Below, in pieces: positions 8,044 to 14,613 of a stretch of DNA of 14,613 nt. The stretch is from Patescibacteria group bacterium. Lineage in GTDB: Bacteria > Patescibacteriota > WWE3 > UBA101185 > UBA10185. Under the pieces are notes generated by a model that was given only the letters and a program-made list of their open reading frames with translations, ran no database searches and was not told the DNA's origin. How positions within the stretch are numbered: the stretch's first letter is position 1; each line of letters begins with the position of its first letter. The translations under genes were made by a program, and so were the position numbers. Location of the stretch: contig JAKLGS010000013.1 in NCBI GenBank assembly GCA_022710505.1, positions 1 to 14,613 on the forward strand, given 5' to 3'.

Positions 8044-8865
8044 ATGAAAGAAAAACTGCCCGTTTATCTTACTGGTTTAGATAGTTTTGATACTAATACA
8101 TTCTTGGTATTGGTTTCTCTTATTGTACCTCTAATTCTTCTTGGTTATTGGTTGTTTTTTATTAAAGATGAAGAGAGTTATGAGAATGATTTTTTAAAAA
8201 ATTTAGGAAAAGGTTTTTCCAAAGATTTAAAAAATAAAAATAAGGAAGGGTTAAGTGTTGATAATAATGAAATTGAAAAAAGCGCTTATGGGGAAGCACT
8301 TAAAATTTTAGATAGAGCGCGGGCCGACTCGCTAAAAATTTTGGGAAGGGCACAGATAAAAGCACAAGGTCTTTTAGATAATACTTATGTTATTTCCAAA
8401 GAAAACAGAAAAAGACTTGAAGATAGTGTTAAGGATATATATGAAAAGCAAAGCAGGGTTTTAGATAATCTTTCTGAGGAGTTATTAGATAATTATAGAG
8501 TAGCAATAGAGGAGGGTAAGAAGGAAAATATTAGAACGCTTTACGAAGTCACCGAAGCAATGAAAAAAGAAGCTATACAAGGTGTAGATGAGCTTAAGGA
8601 TGTTGTCAAAAGAGAAACTATGGGGGCTCAGGATGCTTTAGAAGAGAAAATAACATCTGAGTATGCCAAAGTAGACGCAGAAATTAAAGATTATAAGAGG
8701 TCTAAAGTAGAATCCCTTAACAAAAAGATATTCGAGCTGTTATCAAACATACATAGTGAGGTGATAGGTCAGGATTTGGATCAAATAAAGCATGAAAAAT
8801 TAATTTTGGACCTTTTAGATAGGGAGATTAAGAAATCGGGTTTGAAAATAAACAAGGAAAACTAA
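8044..8865 (+). CDS. atpF: F-type ATPase b-like subunit, long peripheral-stalk protein
   Basis: From the ATG at 8044 this gives 273 residues. One membrane helix (about 19-40, ending in YWLFFIK) is followed by a very long charged, Ala/Lys/Glu-rich helical region with coiled-coil character (about 75-230). This is the layout of the ATP-synthase b subunit that holds alpha3beta3 via delta. The C-terminal part (LSNIHSEVIGQDLDQIKHEKLI) resembles the delta-facing end of b. At 273 residues it is about 100 longer than a typical b, implying an extended stalk. A TTG at 8023 would add seven residues; I prefer the ATG, though neither has a good ribosome site. It lies 43 bp after the c-like gene and 1 bp before the delta-like gene. 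Identification rests on order and architecture, since b sequences are poorly conserved. Confidence 0.7.
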   Translation: MKEKLPVYLTGLDSFDTNTFLVLVSLIVPLILLGYWLFFIKDEESYENDFLKNLGKGFSKDLKNKNKEGLSVDNNEIEKSAYGEALKILDRARADSLKILGRAQIKAQGLLDNTYVISKENRKRLEDSVKDIYEKQSRVLDNLSEELLDNYRVAIEEGKKENIRTLYEVTEAMKKEAIQGVDELKDVVKRETMGAQDALEEKITSEYAKVDAEIKDYKRSKVESLNKKIFELLSNIHSEVIGQDLDQIKHEKLILDLLDREIKKSGLKINKEN

Positions 8866-8866
8866 T

Positions 8867-9370
8867 ATGAGTGCTTATACTGCCCAAGATTTTTTTAATA
8901 TACTGTTGACTAAGAAAAGAGCCAACGATTTTATTAGATTGTTTGATTATCTTGAAGGTTTATCTCATCACGTAGGGAGCTTTAATACAGAGGCCGTATT
9001 ACAATCGGTTTTTGGCGATATTAAGCCGGATTGGCTTAATGAGATAATTAAAAATATACCCGGTTTAATGTCAGGGGAAGTTGGTGAATCCGATATTAAT
9101 ATGTTAAGAGATGTTAGAAATATGATAGAAAAATCCATAGTTGTGAAAATTGAGCTTAATTTTATTCCTTCTATAGAATTTATTAACAACGTTATTAAAA
9201 CTCTAAAGCATAAATATGACAGTATGAATTTCATATTAGATGTGGATACATTAGAGAATCTTGAATCCGGAGCAATGTTTTACATTGAGGGTAATGTCAT
9301 AGATTTAACAGTAAGAAAAAAAGTAACAAGTTACTTAACAACACAAGATGTCATTAATAGATACCTATAA
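8867..9370 (+). CDS. atpH: F1 ATPase delta-like subunit
   Basis: This 167-residue protein sits between b-like and alpha, the usual place of delta, which clamps the peripheral stalk onto the top of alpha3beta3. The C-terminal third is recognisable: a FILDVDTL segment, then an ESGAMFYIEGNVIDLTVRKK stretch that parallels the family's 'GG..v.igd.viDgSvr..L' motif. The N-terminal helical domain is weakly conserved, and the protein is about 10 residues shorter than common deltas. An AAGGA ribosome site at 8854-8858 supports the ATG at 8867. The 3' end overlaps the alpha gene by 23 bp, suggesting translational coupling. Confidence 0.75.
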   Translation: MSAYTAQDFFNILLTKKRANDFIRLFDYLEGLSHHVGSFNTEAVLQSVFGDIKPDWLNEIIKNIPGLMSGEVGESDINMLRDVRNMIEKSIVVKIELNFIPSIEFINNVIKTLKHKYDSMNFILDVDTLENLESGAMFYIEGNVIDLTVRKKVTSYLTTQDVINRYL

Positions 9371-10850
9371 ACAAAAATTTACAGAATGTATGGGTAAAAA
9401 CTCTGAAATTGGTTTTGTTGAAAAAGTGAGTCACCCTGTTGTTTATGTCAGAGGTCTCCCCGGATGTGTTTATTCCGAAATAGTATACTCAGAATCAGGG
9501 GGCATGGGGATGGTTGTAGGTTTGTCATTAGATTACGTTGAGGTCTTGTCCTTTTCCGAAGAACCTGTTGTAGTTGGTGAAAAAGTTTCAAGATCCGGAG
9601 AAATTTTGAAAGTACCTGTCGGGGAGGGGTTGTTAGGCCAGGCTATCGGGCCTTTGTGTACTTCATTACATGATAATAAAGTTATTGTTGGCATAGAAGA
9701 ATATAGGGAGATAAATTCACCACCCCCGCCTATTAATGTCAGAGAAAGAATCAAGGTGCCTTTAGAGACGGGTGTATCTACCGTTGATATGCTGGTTCCA
9801 CTGGGAAGGGGGCAGAGAGAACTTGTAATAGGAGATAGGAACACCGGTAAAACAACTTTTGCACTACAATCAATTTTATATCAAGCAAAAATGGGTACCA
9901 TTTGTATATATGCAGGTATAGCAAAAAAGAAACAATCGTTAAGAAGGGTAGAGAATCTTTTTGAAAAACATGGTGTGAGTCAAAATACAATTATAGTAGG
10001 TTCTGCCTCATCGGACCCTCTAGCAAATATTTATTTAACACCTTACACAGCTATGACTATTGCGGAATATTTTAGAGATAGGGGTAGGGATGTTTTATTG
10101 GTTCTCGATGACCTTTCAGCCCACGCTAAATATTATAGAGAGGTATCTTTATTATCGAAGAAATTTCCCGGCAGAGATTCTTACCCCGGTGATATTTTCT
10201 TTGCCCACGCAAGGCTTCTTGAAAGAGCTGGTAATTTTAAAATGAATGGAAAAATATCTTCAATCACATGTCTACCTGTAGCGGCGTCCATTGAAGGTGA
10301 TATAACGGGATACATACAGACAAATTTAATGTCCATTACAGATGGACACATATTTTTTGATAATGCAATTTTTAAAGCGGGGAAAAGGCCTGCCATAAAC
10401 CATTTTTTATCTGTTACAAGAGTCGGGCGTCAGACCCAGACACCTATCAGATGGGGTATTAACCGCGAGCTGTCTACTTTCTTGTTTTTGCATAATAAAA
10501 CTGAGAGATTCATTCACTTTGGTGCGGAAATAAACGAAGGTATTAAAGCAACAATTGATATGGGTAAGAAAATCAATCAGTTATTTGATCAGGAGAACGA
10601 GGAAACTTATTCCTTAGATATACAAATATTAATGTTTGTCCTAGTTTGGACAGGTATATTAAAAGAGGAAACCTCCGGAAAAATAAAATTTTATAAAATG
10701 AAGGCCCAATCTTTGTATGATAAAGACCCCTCCTTTAAGGAGAAGGTCAGTAATCTAATATCAACATCTCCTGATTTTAATGCATTGCTTGGAAAGGTAA
10801 GTGCGTCTCATAAAGATTTAATTGATTATATGGATAGAGGTACAGAATGA
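9348..10850 (+). CDS. atpA: F1-type ATPase alpha subunit (divergent)
   Basis: At 500 residues this is the normal alpha length. It has the N-terminal beta-barrel region (about 20-95, ending in VPVGEGLLGQ), then VPLETGVSTVDMLVPLGRGQREL and the P-loop GDRNTGKT (162-169). These are followed by YFRDRGRDVLLVLDDLSAHA, a PGRDSYPGDIFFAHARLLERA block, SITDGHIF and SVTRVGRQ. Arg358 in the last matches the arginine finger that alpha contributes to the beta catalytic site. Differences from standard alpha are Asn for Gln in the P-loop, GPLCTSLHD in place of the usual 'DPLGRPLDG', and a poorly conserved stretch after VTRVG. The start at 9348 lies inside the delta gene with no clear ribosome site; the encoded N-terminal helix fits the family. 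The stop overlaps the gamma start in an ATGA. Confidence 0.93.
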   Translation: MSLIDTYKQKFTECMGKNSEIGFVEKVSHPVVYVRGLPGCVYSEIVYSESGGMGMVVGLSLDYVEVLSFSEEPVVVGEKVSRSGEILKVPVGEGLLGQAIGPLCTSLHDNKVIVGIEEYREINSPPPPINVRERIKVPLETGVSTVDMLVPLGRGQRELVIGDRNTGKTTFALQSILYQAKMGTICIYAGIAKKKQSLRRVENLFEKHGVSQNTIIVGSASSDPLANIYLTPYTAMTIAEYFRDRGRDVLLVLDDLSAHAKYYREVSLLSKKFPGRDSYPGDIFFAHARLLERAGNFKMNGKISSITCLPVAASIEGDITGYIQTNLMSITDGHIFFDNAIFKAGKRPAINHFLSVTRVGRQTQTPIRWGINRELSTFLFLHNKTERFIHFGAEINEGIKATIDMGKKINQLFDQENEETYSLDIQILMFVLVWTGILKEETSGKIKFYKMKAQSLYDKDPSFKEKVSNLISTSPDFNALLGKVSASHKDLIDYMDRGTE

Positions 10851-11701
10851 AATCGTTAAAAAATATAAAAGACGAATTGGATTATTTACAAAGTTTTTTA
10901 AATATGGTCGAGTCTTATGAGGAAATTGCCGCTTTGAGAATGAGAAAAGTTAAGAAATTTATTTTGGAAAGAAGAGAGTTTATGAAGGGTTTGAACGAAG
11001 CTTTTGCTTATATTTCCTATGCTTACAGAGTTTATAGAAAATCTTTGAAAGGGAAAGCAAAAGAGAGGATTTTGAATACCAATGGTAAGACTGTTTATAT
11101 TTTACTTTCTTCTAACACAGGTATGTACGGAGATATTATAGTAAATACATTTGAGAAATTTAAAAAAGATGTACTGAACTCCGATGCTGATATTTTTATA
11201 GTTGGAAAAGTAGGTCAGAGAATGTATGAAAATTTAGGAACTAAAAAAGAGCACACTTACTTTGAAATGATGGATAACGGGATAGATGAGCCGGGAATTA
11301 AAAAACTAATAGAAAAAGTTACAGAGTACTCTAATGTCGTAGTTTATCACGGTTCTTTTAGAAGTGTTCTTTCCCAGGTAGCTACAAGGACCGAAGTTCC
11401 GGTAGAATTAAAAAGAATTGAGAGTAGTTTAAAAAGTTATGATGACAGGTTTTTGTTTGAACCATCAGTAGAAGGTGTTGCCGAGCATTTTGAAAAACAA
11501 ATTGAATCTTTAATTTTTGAGCAGGTCGTTTTTGAGTCTTGCTTAAGTAAATTTGCATCAAGAATGATTAGTATGGACATTGCGTCTGAAAATATAGGTG
11601 AAAAAATAAGACATACGGATATAGAAATGAAAAAAGCTAAGCATAAAGATTTGAATTCAAGTATGCAGTCTGTAATTTTTGGAGGTTCCTTATGGAAATA
11701 A
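10847..11701 (+). CDS. atpG: F1-type ATPase gamma subunit (central shaft)
   Basis: This 284-residue protein has both ends of the gamma coiled coil. The N-terminal helix contains IAALRMRKVKKF (about 27-38), matching the family's 'VAASKMRKAQ'. The C-terminal helix contains SRMISMDIASENIGE (about 238-252) and ends in QSVIFGGSL, matching 'RM.AMD.AT.NA' and 'I..GA.AL'. The central Rossmann-like domain carries YILLSSNTGMYGD at about 84-96. Gamma is the rotor shaft turning inside alpha3beta3 and contacting the membrane ring, so its retention implies a rotary mechanism. Translation is coupled to alpha by an ATGA overlap with an AGAGG site at 10836-10840. The gene overlaps beta by 10 bp. Confidence 0.92.
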   Translation: MKSLKNIKDELDYLQSFLNMVESYEEIAALRMRKVKKFILERREFMKGLNEAFAYISYAYRVYRKSLKGKAKERILNTNGKTVYILLSSNTGMYGDIIVNTFEKFKKDVLNSDADIFIVGKVGQRMYENLGTKKEHTYFEMMDNGIDEPGIKKLIEKVTEYSNVVVYHGSFRSVLSQVATRTEVPVELKRIESSLKSYDDRFLFEPSVEGVAEHFEKQIESLIFEQVVFESCLSKFASRMISMDIASENIGEKIRHTDIEMKKAKHKDLNSSMQSVIFGGSLWK

Positions 11702-13089
11702 AAGAATCAAAAGGAAGAATAGTAAGTATAAGAGACGTGGTTGTGGAAATCGAGTTTCTTGATGACCCCAAGCCTTTTATACACGAAGTCTTAAAACTTG
11801 AAAGTAACCCCAATATTGTGTTTCAGGTGGTTGATTCATCAGAAGTAAATCGTTTTAACTGCATAAACTTGTCAGGTTCGTCCGATTTTGTAAGAGGATC
11901 CGCTGTTATTAGAACCGGTGAGAAAGTTGGAGTTCCGGTTGGCAAAAATATGCTCGGTAGAGTAATTGATATATTTGGAAATGATCTTGATGGTATGGGT
12001 AAGATAGAGTTTGAAAAAAGAAAAGAGCTTTTCGGCCCTGCTCCTTCATATGATGATTCCACAATAAATACAGACTTTCTTGAGACAGGTATAAAGATTG
12101 TTGATATGTTTGCACCTCTTTTAAAGGGAGGTAAGGTGGGTTTGTTTGGTGGTTCAGGTGTTGGTAAAACAGTCCTTCTTACTGAGATTTTAAATAATAT
12201 TATTAATAAAGATTTAGGAAATAATGTTTCAGTTTTCTGTGGAGTCGGGGAGAGATCCAGAGAAGGCCAGGAGCTTTTTGATGAACTTAATGATAGCGGG
12301 GTATTACCAAATGTATCGATGATTTTTGGACAAATGGGTGAGAAGGCTTCAGTGAGATTTTTAACAGCATACGCGGGAGTAGGCATTGCTGAATATATGC
12401 GTGACGATATGGGAAAAAATGTATTGTTATTTATTGACAATATTTTCAGGTTTGCTCAAGCAGGTAATGAGCTAAGTTTGCTAATGAACAGTATTCCTTC
12501 TGAGGACGGGTATCAAGCCACTTTGTCTTCCCAGGTGGCTGAAATACATGAAAGGTTGGTTTCAAGAAAGGATAAGGTACTTACTACTATAGAAGCAGTA
12601 TATATTCCTGAAGATGATTTATTTGACCAGACCGCACAGGCGGTTTTTGGGTATTTAGATTCATCGGTCGTACTTTCAAGAGATGCGTATAGAGAGGGTA
12701 GGCTTCCTGCGGTTGATATACTTGCTTCAGATTCAGGGGCTTTGAATCCTAAAAACGTGTCTCCGCTTCACTATATTGTTGCAAACAATGCCAAATCATT
12801 ACTAAAACAGTCAGAATTACTAGAGAGAATAGTGTCATTAGTTGGAGAATCGGAACTATCCGAAGAAGATAGAATATTGTACCAAAGAGCAAATAAATTA
12901 AAAAATTACATGACACAAAGCTTTTTTGTCGCTGAAAAACAAACAGGAAGAAAAGGAGAATATGTTCCTGTTCAAGATACCGTTAAAGACGTAAAAGATA
13001 TTATAGAGGGCAAATACGACCATATATCAGAAGATAAGTTTATGTTTATTGGAAAAGCATCCGATATAGAGAAAGAAAATGTTAAATGA
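11692..13089 (+). CDS. atpD: F1-type ATPase beta subunit (catalytic)
   Basis: At 465 residues it has the usual beta length and is the best-conserved protein of the operon. It has the P-loop GGSGVGKT (153-160), GVGERSREG with the catalytic Glu187 and Arg188, and the Walker B strand VLLFIDNIFRF with Asp249. The family lever 'DELSEED' appears as SELSEED (387-393), followed by FFVAE and YVPVQDT. ATP hydrolysis is therefore expected. By eye the two aromatic residues that sandwich adenine in standard beta are replaced: the Tyr of 'GIYPAVD' is Leu338, and the Phe of 'AEVFTG' is Gln417. A strong GGAGG at 11681-11685, six bases ahead of the ATG, supports the start. The stop overlaps epsilon in an ATGA. 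Confidence 0.96.
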   Translation: MEIKESKGRIVSIRDVVVEIEFLDDPKPFIHEVLKLESNPNIVFQVVDSSEVNRFNCINLSGSSDFVRGSAVIRTGEKVGVPVGKNMLGRVIDIFGNDLDGMGKIEFEKRKELFGPAPSYDDSTINTDFLETGIKIVDMFAPLLKGGKVGLFGGSGVGKTVLLTEILNNIINKDLGNNVSVFCGVGERSREGQELFDELNDSGVLPNVSMIFGQMGEKASVRFLTAYAGVGIAEYMRDDMGKNVLLFIDNIFRFAQAGNELSLLMNSIPSEDGYQATLSSQVAEIHERLVSRKDKVLTTIEAVYIPEDDLFDQTAQAVFGYLDSSVVLSRDAYREGRLPAVDILASDSGALNPKNVSPLHYIVANNAKSLLKQSELLERIVSLVGESELSEEDRILYQRANKLKNYMTQSFFVAEKQTGRKGEYVPVQDTVKDVKDIIEGKYDHISEDKFMFIGKASDIEKENVK

Positions 13090-13352
13090 AGAAAAAAGAC
13101 ACAATAGACAATAAAATAACGGTGTCAATAAAAAATAAGAAAGAACAGCTGTTTTTAGGAGAAGCTGCCTCAATAACGTCAAAGAATGATAGGGGAATTT
13201 TTGACATATTACCTTTTCACGTTAATTTTATTACTTTAATTTACGACTTTATTGTCATAGACAGGAACTTAAACACTGAGAAAAGATTTGAAATGGAAAA
13301 TGGAATTCTTTACACGTTGGGAAATAAGATAGATATATACATCGGTTTGTAA
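13086..13352 (+). CDS. atpC: F1-type ATPase epsilon-like subunit, beta-sandwich domain only
   Basis: This 88-residue protein is last in the operon. The LFLGEAASITSKNDRGIFDI-LPFHVNF region (about 22-48) follows the epsilon pattern '.F.GE..S.T.P...G.FGILP.HAP'. The ending NGILYTLGNKIDIYIG matches the last strands of the epsilon beta-sandwich. Normal epsilon is about 130-140 residues and adds two C-terminal helices that can insert into F1 and inhibit ATP hydrolysis; here the protein stops before them. Epsilon normally links gamma to the c-ring, so this subunit may connect the shaft to the c-like hairpin protein. Its start overlaps the beta stop by 4 bp. Confidence 0.85.
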   Translation: MKKKDTIDNKITVSIKNKKEQLFLGEAASITSKNDRGIFDILPFHVNFITLIYDFIVIDRNLNTEKRFEMENGILYTLGNKIDIYIGL

Positions 13353-13439
13353 TCTGCTTATTCTGAATACAAAACAATTCACACTACTAAAAAATTATTT
13401 ATGAAGAACATGTTGGAGTATTTGTGTTAAAAAAAGATT

Positions 13440-14093
13440 TTAGTTTAAATCCTTGACTTTTACAGAAGGCCCCATGGTAGAGGAGATAAATATACTCTTT
13501 ATCCACAAAGGCACTGTTTTGGCGGGCTTGTTAGCTTTTAAGGCACTTATCAACTCGTTGTAGTTATCTGCTAAAGATTTTTCATCAAAACTGACCTTTC
13601 CTATTATTGTATGAATAATTGGTGCCATCTTTTCAGTTTTTATTTCCATCTTGCCTTTTTTGAACTGGGAGATAGATTTTGATATCTCTTCTGTGACCGT
13701 TCCGTTCTTAGGATTAGGCATAGCTCCTGCGGGCCCTAATATTTTTGCGTACTTAGCTAAAACAGGCATATATCTTGGTTCTGTTATCAAAATATCAAAA
13801 TCCACATTAGGTTTAATTTTTCCTTGTTCTATCTTTGGTAAATCTTCTTCTGTCAAATTTACATCGGCACCTTCTACTTTACCTGATGATAAAACAGCAA
13901 TCTTTTTAGTTTTTCCTGTTCCGTTAGGTAGGCTCAGAGAAAACCTAATGTTCTGTTTATTAGGATCGATATCTAGATTTATGTGTACTTCCACACTAGC
14001 ATCAAATTTAGATTTTGAGCTTTCTTTAACTTTTTTAATAGCTTCTTCTAAGGAGTATTCTTTTAAATCTTTCTCATTTTTTATTTTGGTCAT
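13440..14093 (-). CDS. rplA: Ribosomal protein L1 (uL1)
   Basis: This 217-residue protein of the large subunit L1 stalk binds 23S rRNA near the E site. In many bacteria it represses its own operon. Clear signatures are the LGPAGAMPNPKNGTVT block (family 'LGPRGLMPNPK.GTVT') and the C-terminal FISSTMGPSVKV. The length is slightly below the usual 225-235. The start at 14093 overlaps the rplK stop in an ATGA, and a GAGG lies seven bases upstream (14104-14101). It is the downstream gene of a nusG-rplK-rplA run, convergent with the ATPase operon across an 87-bp gap that shows no convincing terminator hairpin. Confidence 0.97.
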   Translation of the reverse strand: MTKIKNEKDLKEYSLEEAIKKVKESSKSKFDASVEVHINLDIDPNKQNIRFSLSLPNGTGKTKKIAVLSSGKVEGADVNLTEEDLPKIEQGKIKPNVDFDILITEPRYMPVLAKYAKILGPAGAMPNPKNGTVTEEISKSISQFKKGKMEIKTEKMAPIIHTIIGKVSFDEKSLADNYNELISALKANKPAKTVPLWIKSIFISSTMGPSVKVKDLN

Positions 14094-14533
14094 TTTTCTA
14101 CCTCGACTCCCATGGACTTTGCTGTCCCTGTAATTATTTTAATAGCTTCATCGACATTTTTGGTATTTAAATCTGCCATTTTTTCTTTAGCAATTTCTTC
14201 AATTTGAGCTTTTGTTAATTTACCTACTTTGTCTTTATTTGGCACTGCGGAACCTTTAGATAGTTTTAAAGCTTTTTTTATTAAATGTGTTGAAACCGGT
14301 GTTTTTGTAATAAAAGTAAAAGTTCTATCTTCATAAACGGTTAAAACTACCGGAATAATATTTCCTTCCATTTTTGTTGTTCTGGCATTGAACTCTTTAC
14401 AGAAATCCATTATAGGAACTCCGTGTTGTCCAAGCGCCGGTCCGATAGGAGGAGCTGGGGTAGCTTTACCTGCATCGACTGCCAATTTTACTATTGCTTT
14501 TATTTTTTTACCTTTTTTTGCTTGTACTGCCAT
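14090..14533 (-). CDS. rplK: Ribosomal protein L11 (uL11)
   Basis: This 147-residue protein has the standard full length. L11 binds the GTPase-associated centre of 23S rRNA and supports elongation-factor function. The N-terminal domain shows the Pro-rich hinge TPAPPIGPALGQHGVPIMDF and then CKEFNART. The C-terminal RNA-binding domain includes KTPVSTHLIKKA and the terminal TGTAKSMGVEVE, all strongly conserved in the family. Only 3 bp separate it from the nusG stop. No Shine-Dalgarno is obvious, so translation may be coupled to nusG. Confidence 0.97.
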   Translation of the reverse strand: MAVQAKKGKKIKAIVKLAVDAGKATPAPPIGPALGQHGVPIMDFCKEFNARTTKMEGNIIPVVLTVYEDRTFTFITKTPVSTHLIKKALKLSKGSAVPNKDKVGKLTKAQIEEIAKEKMADLNTKNVDEAIKIITGTAKSMGVEVEK

Positions 14534-14536
14534 TTT

Positions 14537-14613
14537 TTATAATTGAGAAACTTGAGTGAAAGATAATTCCAACGGTGTTTCTCTTCCAAAAACCGAAACC
14601 AATACTTTTACTT
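14537..14613 (-). CDS. nusG: Transcription antitermination factor NusG, C-terminal end (partial)
   Basis: The last 25 codons of a minus-strand gene enter from the right edge. The residues VKVLVSVFGRETPLELSF are the characteristic end of the NusG KOW domain ('V.V.IFGR.TPVEL.F.QV'). The stop is the TAA at 14539-14537. NusG binds RNA polymerase and couples it to Rho or the ribosome. Its place just upstream of rplK is the usual bacterial order. Confidence 0.92.
   Translation of the reverse strand, partial: VKVLVSVFGRETPLELSFTQVSQL

Noticed and set aside
8968..12440. Antisense open frames of up to 205 codons under delta, alpha and beta
   Set aside because: They are opposite to well-conserved ATPase genes; their openness follows from the sense-strand codon use.
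13353..13439. Bidirectional rho-independent terminator between the ATPase operon and rplA
   Set aside because: T and A runs exist and AACATGTT is a short palindrome, but there is no GC-bearing stem directly followed by a U tract on either strand.
1..14613. Alternative genetic code (UGA as Gly), known in some CPR lineages
   Set aside because: All complete genes end normally with TAA or TGA, and the ribosomal and ATPase proteins show no in-frame TGA at conserved glycines.

Overview
The window reads like a chromosomal piece from a small-genome, AT-rich bacterium of the Candidate Phyla Radiation (Patescibacteria), possibly the Microgenomates/WWE3 side. The grounds are a giant surface protein built from tail-fibre-like 'LGIGT' modules, a very divergent F1-type ATPase operon, short tightly overlapping genes and the standard genetic code. 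The lineage is inference; no rRNA or other phylogenetic marker is present apart from the ribosomal proteins L1 and L11.

Layout. (1) Positions 1-6514, minus strand: one continuous reading frame of more than 2,170 codons that leaves the window on the left. It starts with a MerR-type DNA-binding domain, has one membrane helix near residues 174-195, and then continues as a giant, presumably extracellular fibre of modular repeats (a ~2.75 kb super-repeat, with a 458-bp block about 97% identical between copies). (2) Positions 6515-7208: an AT-rich divergent intergenic region. It contains a good minus-strand promoter and a 12/13-bp inverted repeat right in front of the giant gene, a plausible autoregulatory operator. 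(3) Positions 7209-13352, plus strand: a seven-gene operon in ATP-synthase order: c-like, b-like, delta-like, alpha, gamma, beta, epsilon. (4) Positions 13440-14613, minus strand: rplA, rplK and the 3' end of nusG in the classical order, convergent with the ATPase operon.

The main discovery candidate is the ATPase operon. The F1 part (alpha3 beta3 gamma epsilon) looks catalytically intact, but no subunit a (the ion channel) is encoded. The 'c subunit' is a 263-residue secreted/membrane protein. It has a signal peptide, an extracytoplasmic domain of a type I associate with tail-fibre/surface proteins, and then a two-helix hairpin with the canonical polar RNP loop. The hairpin has no carboxylate at the ion-binding position (Phe247 aligns with E. 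coli c Asp61). Together with a shortened epsilon that lacks the inhibitory C-terminal helices, this suggests a machine that hydrolyses ATP and does not translocate ions. It may be a rotary or force-generating motor coupling cytoplasmic F1 to something outside the membrane, conceptually parallel to the F1-like/X0 ATPases of Mycoplasma. The divergently transcribed neighbour is a membrane-anchored MerR protein carrying a giant fibre of the same general domain world. A functional link between motor, ring-borne external domain and fibre is therefore worth testing, but it is inference from proximity.
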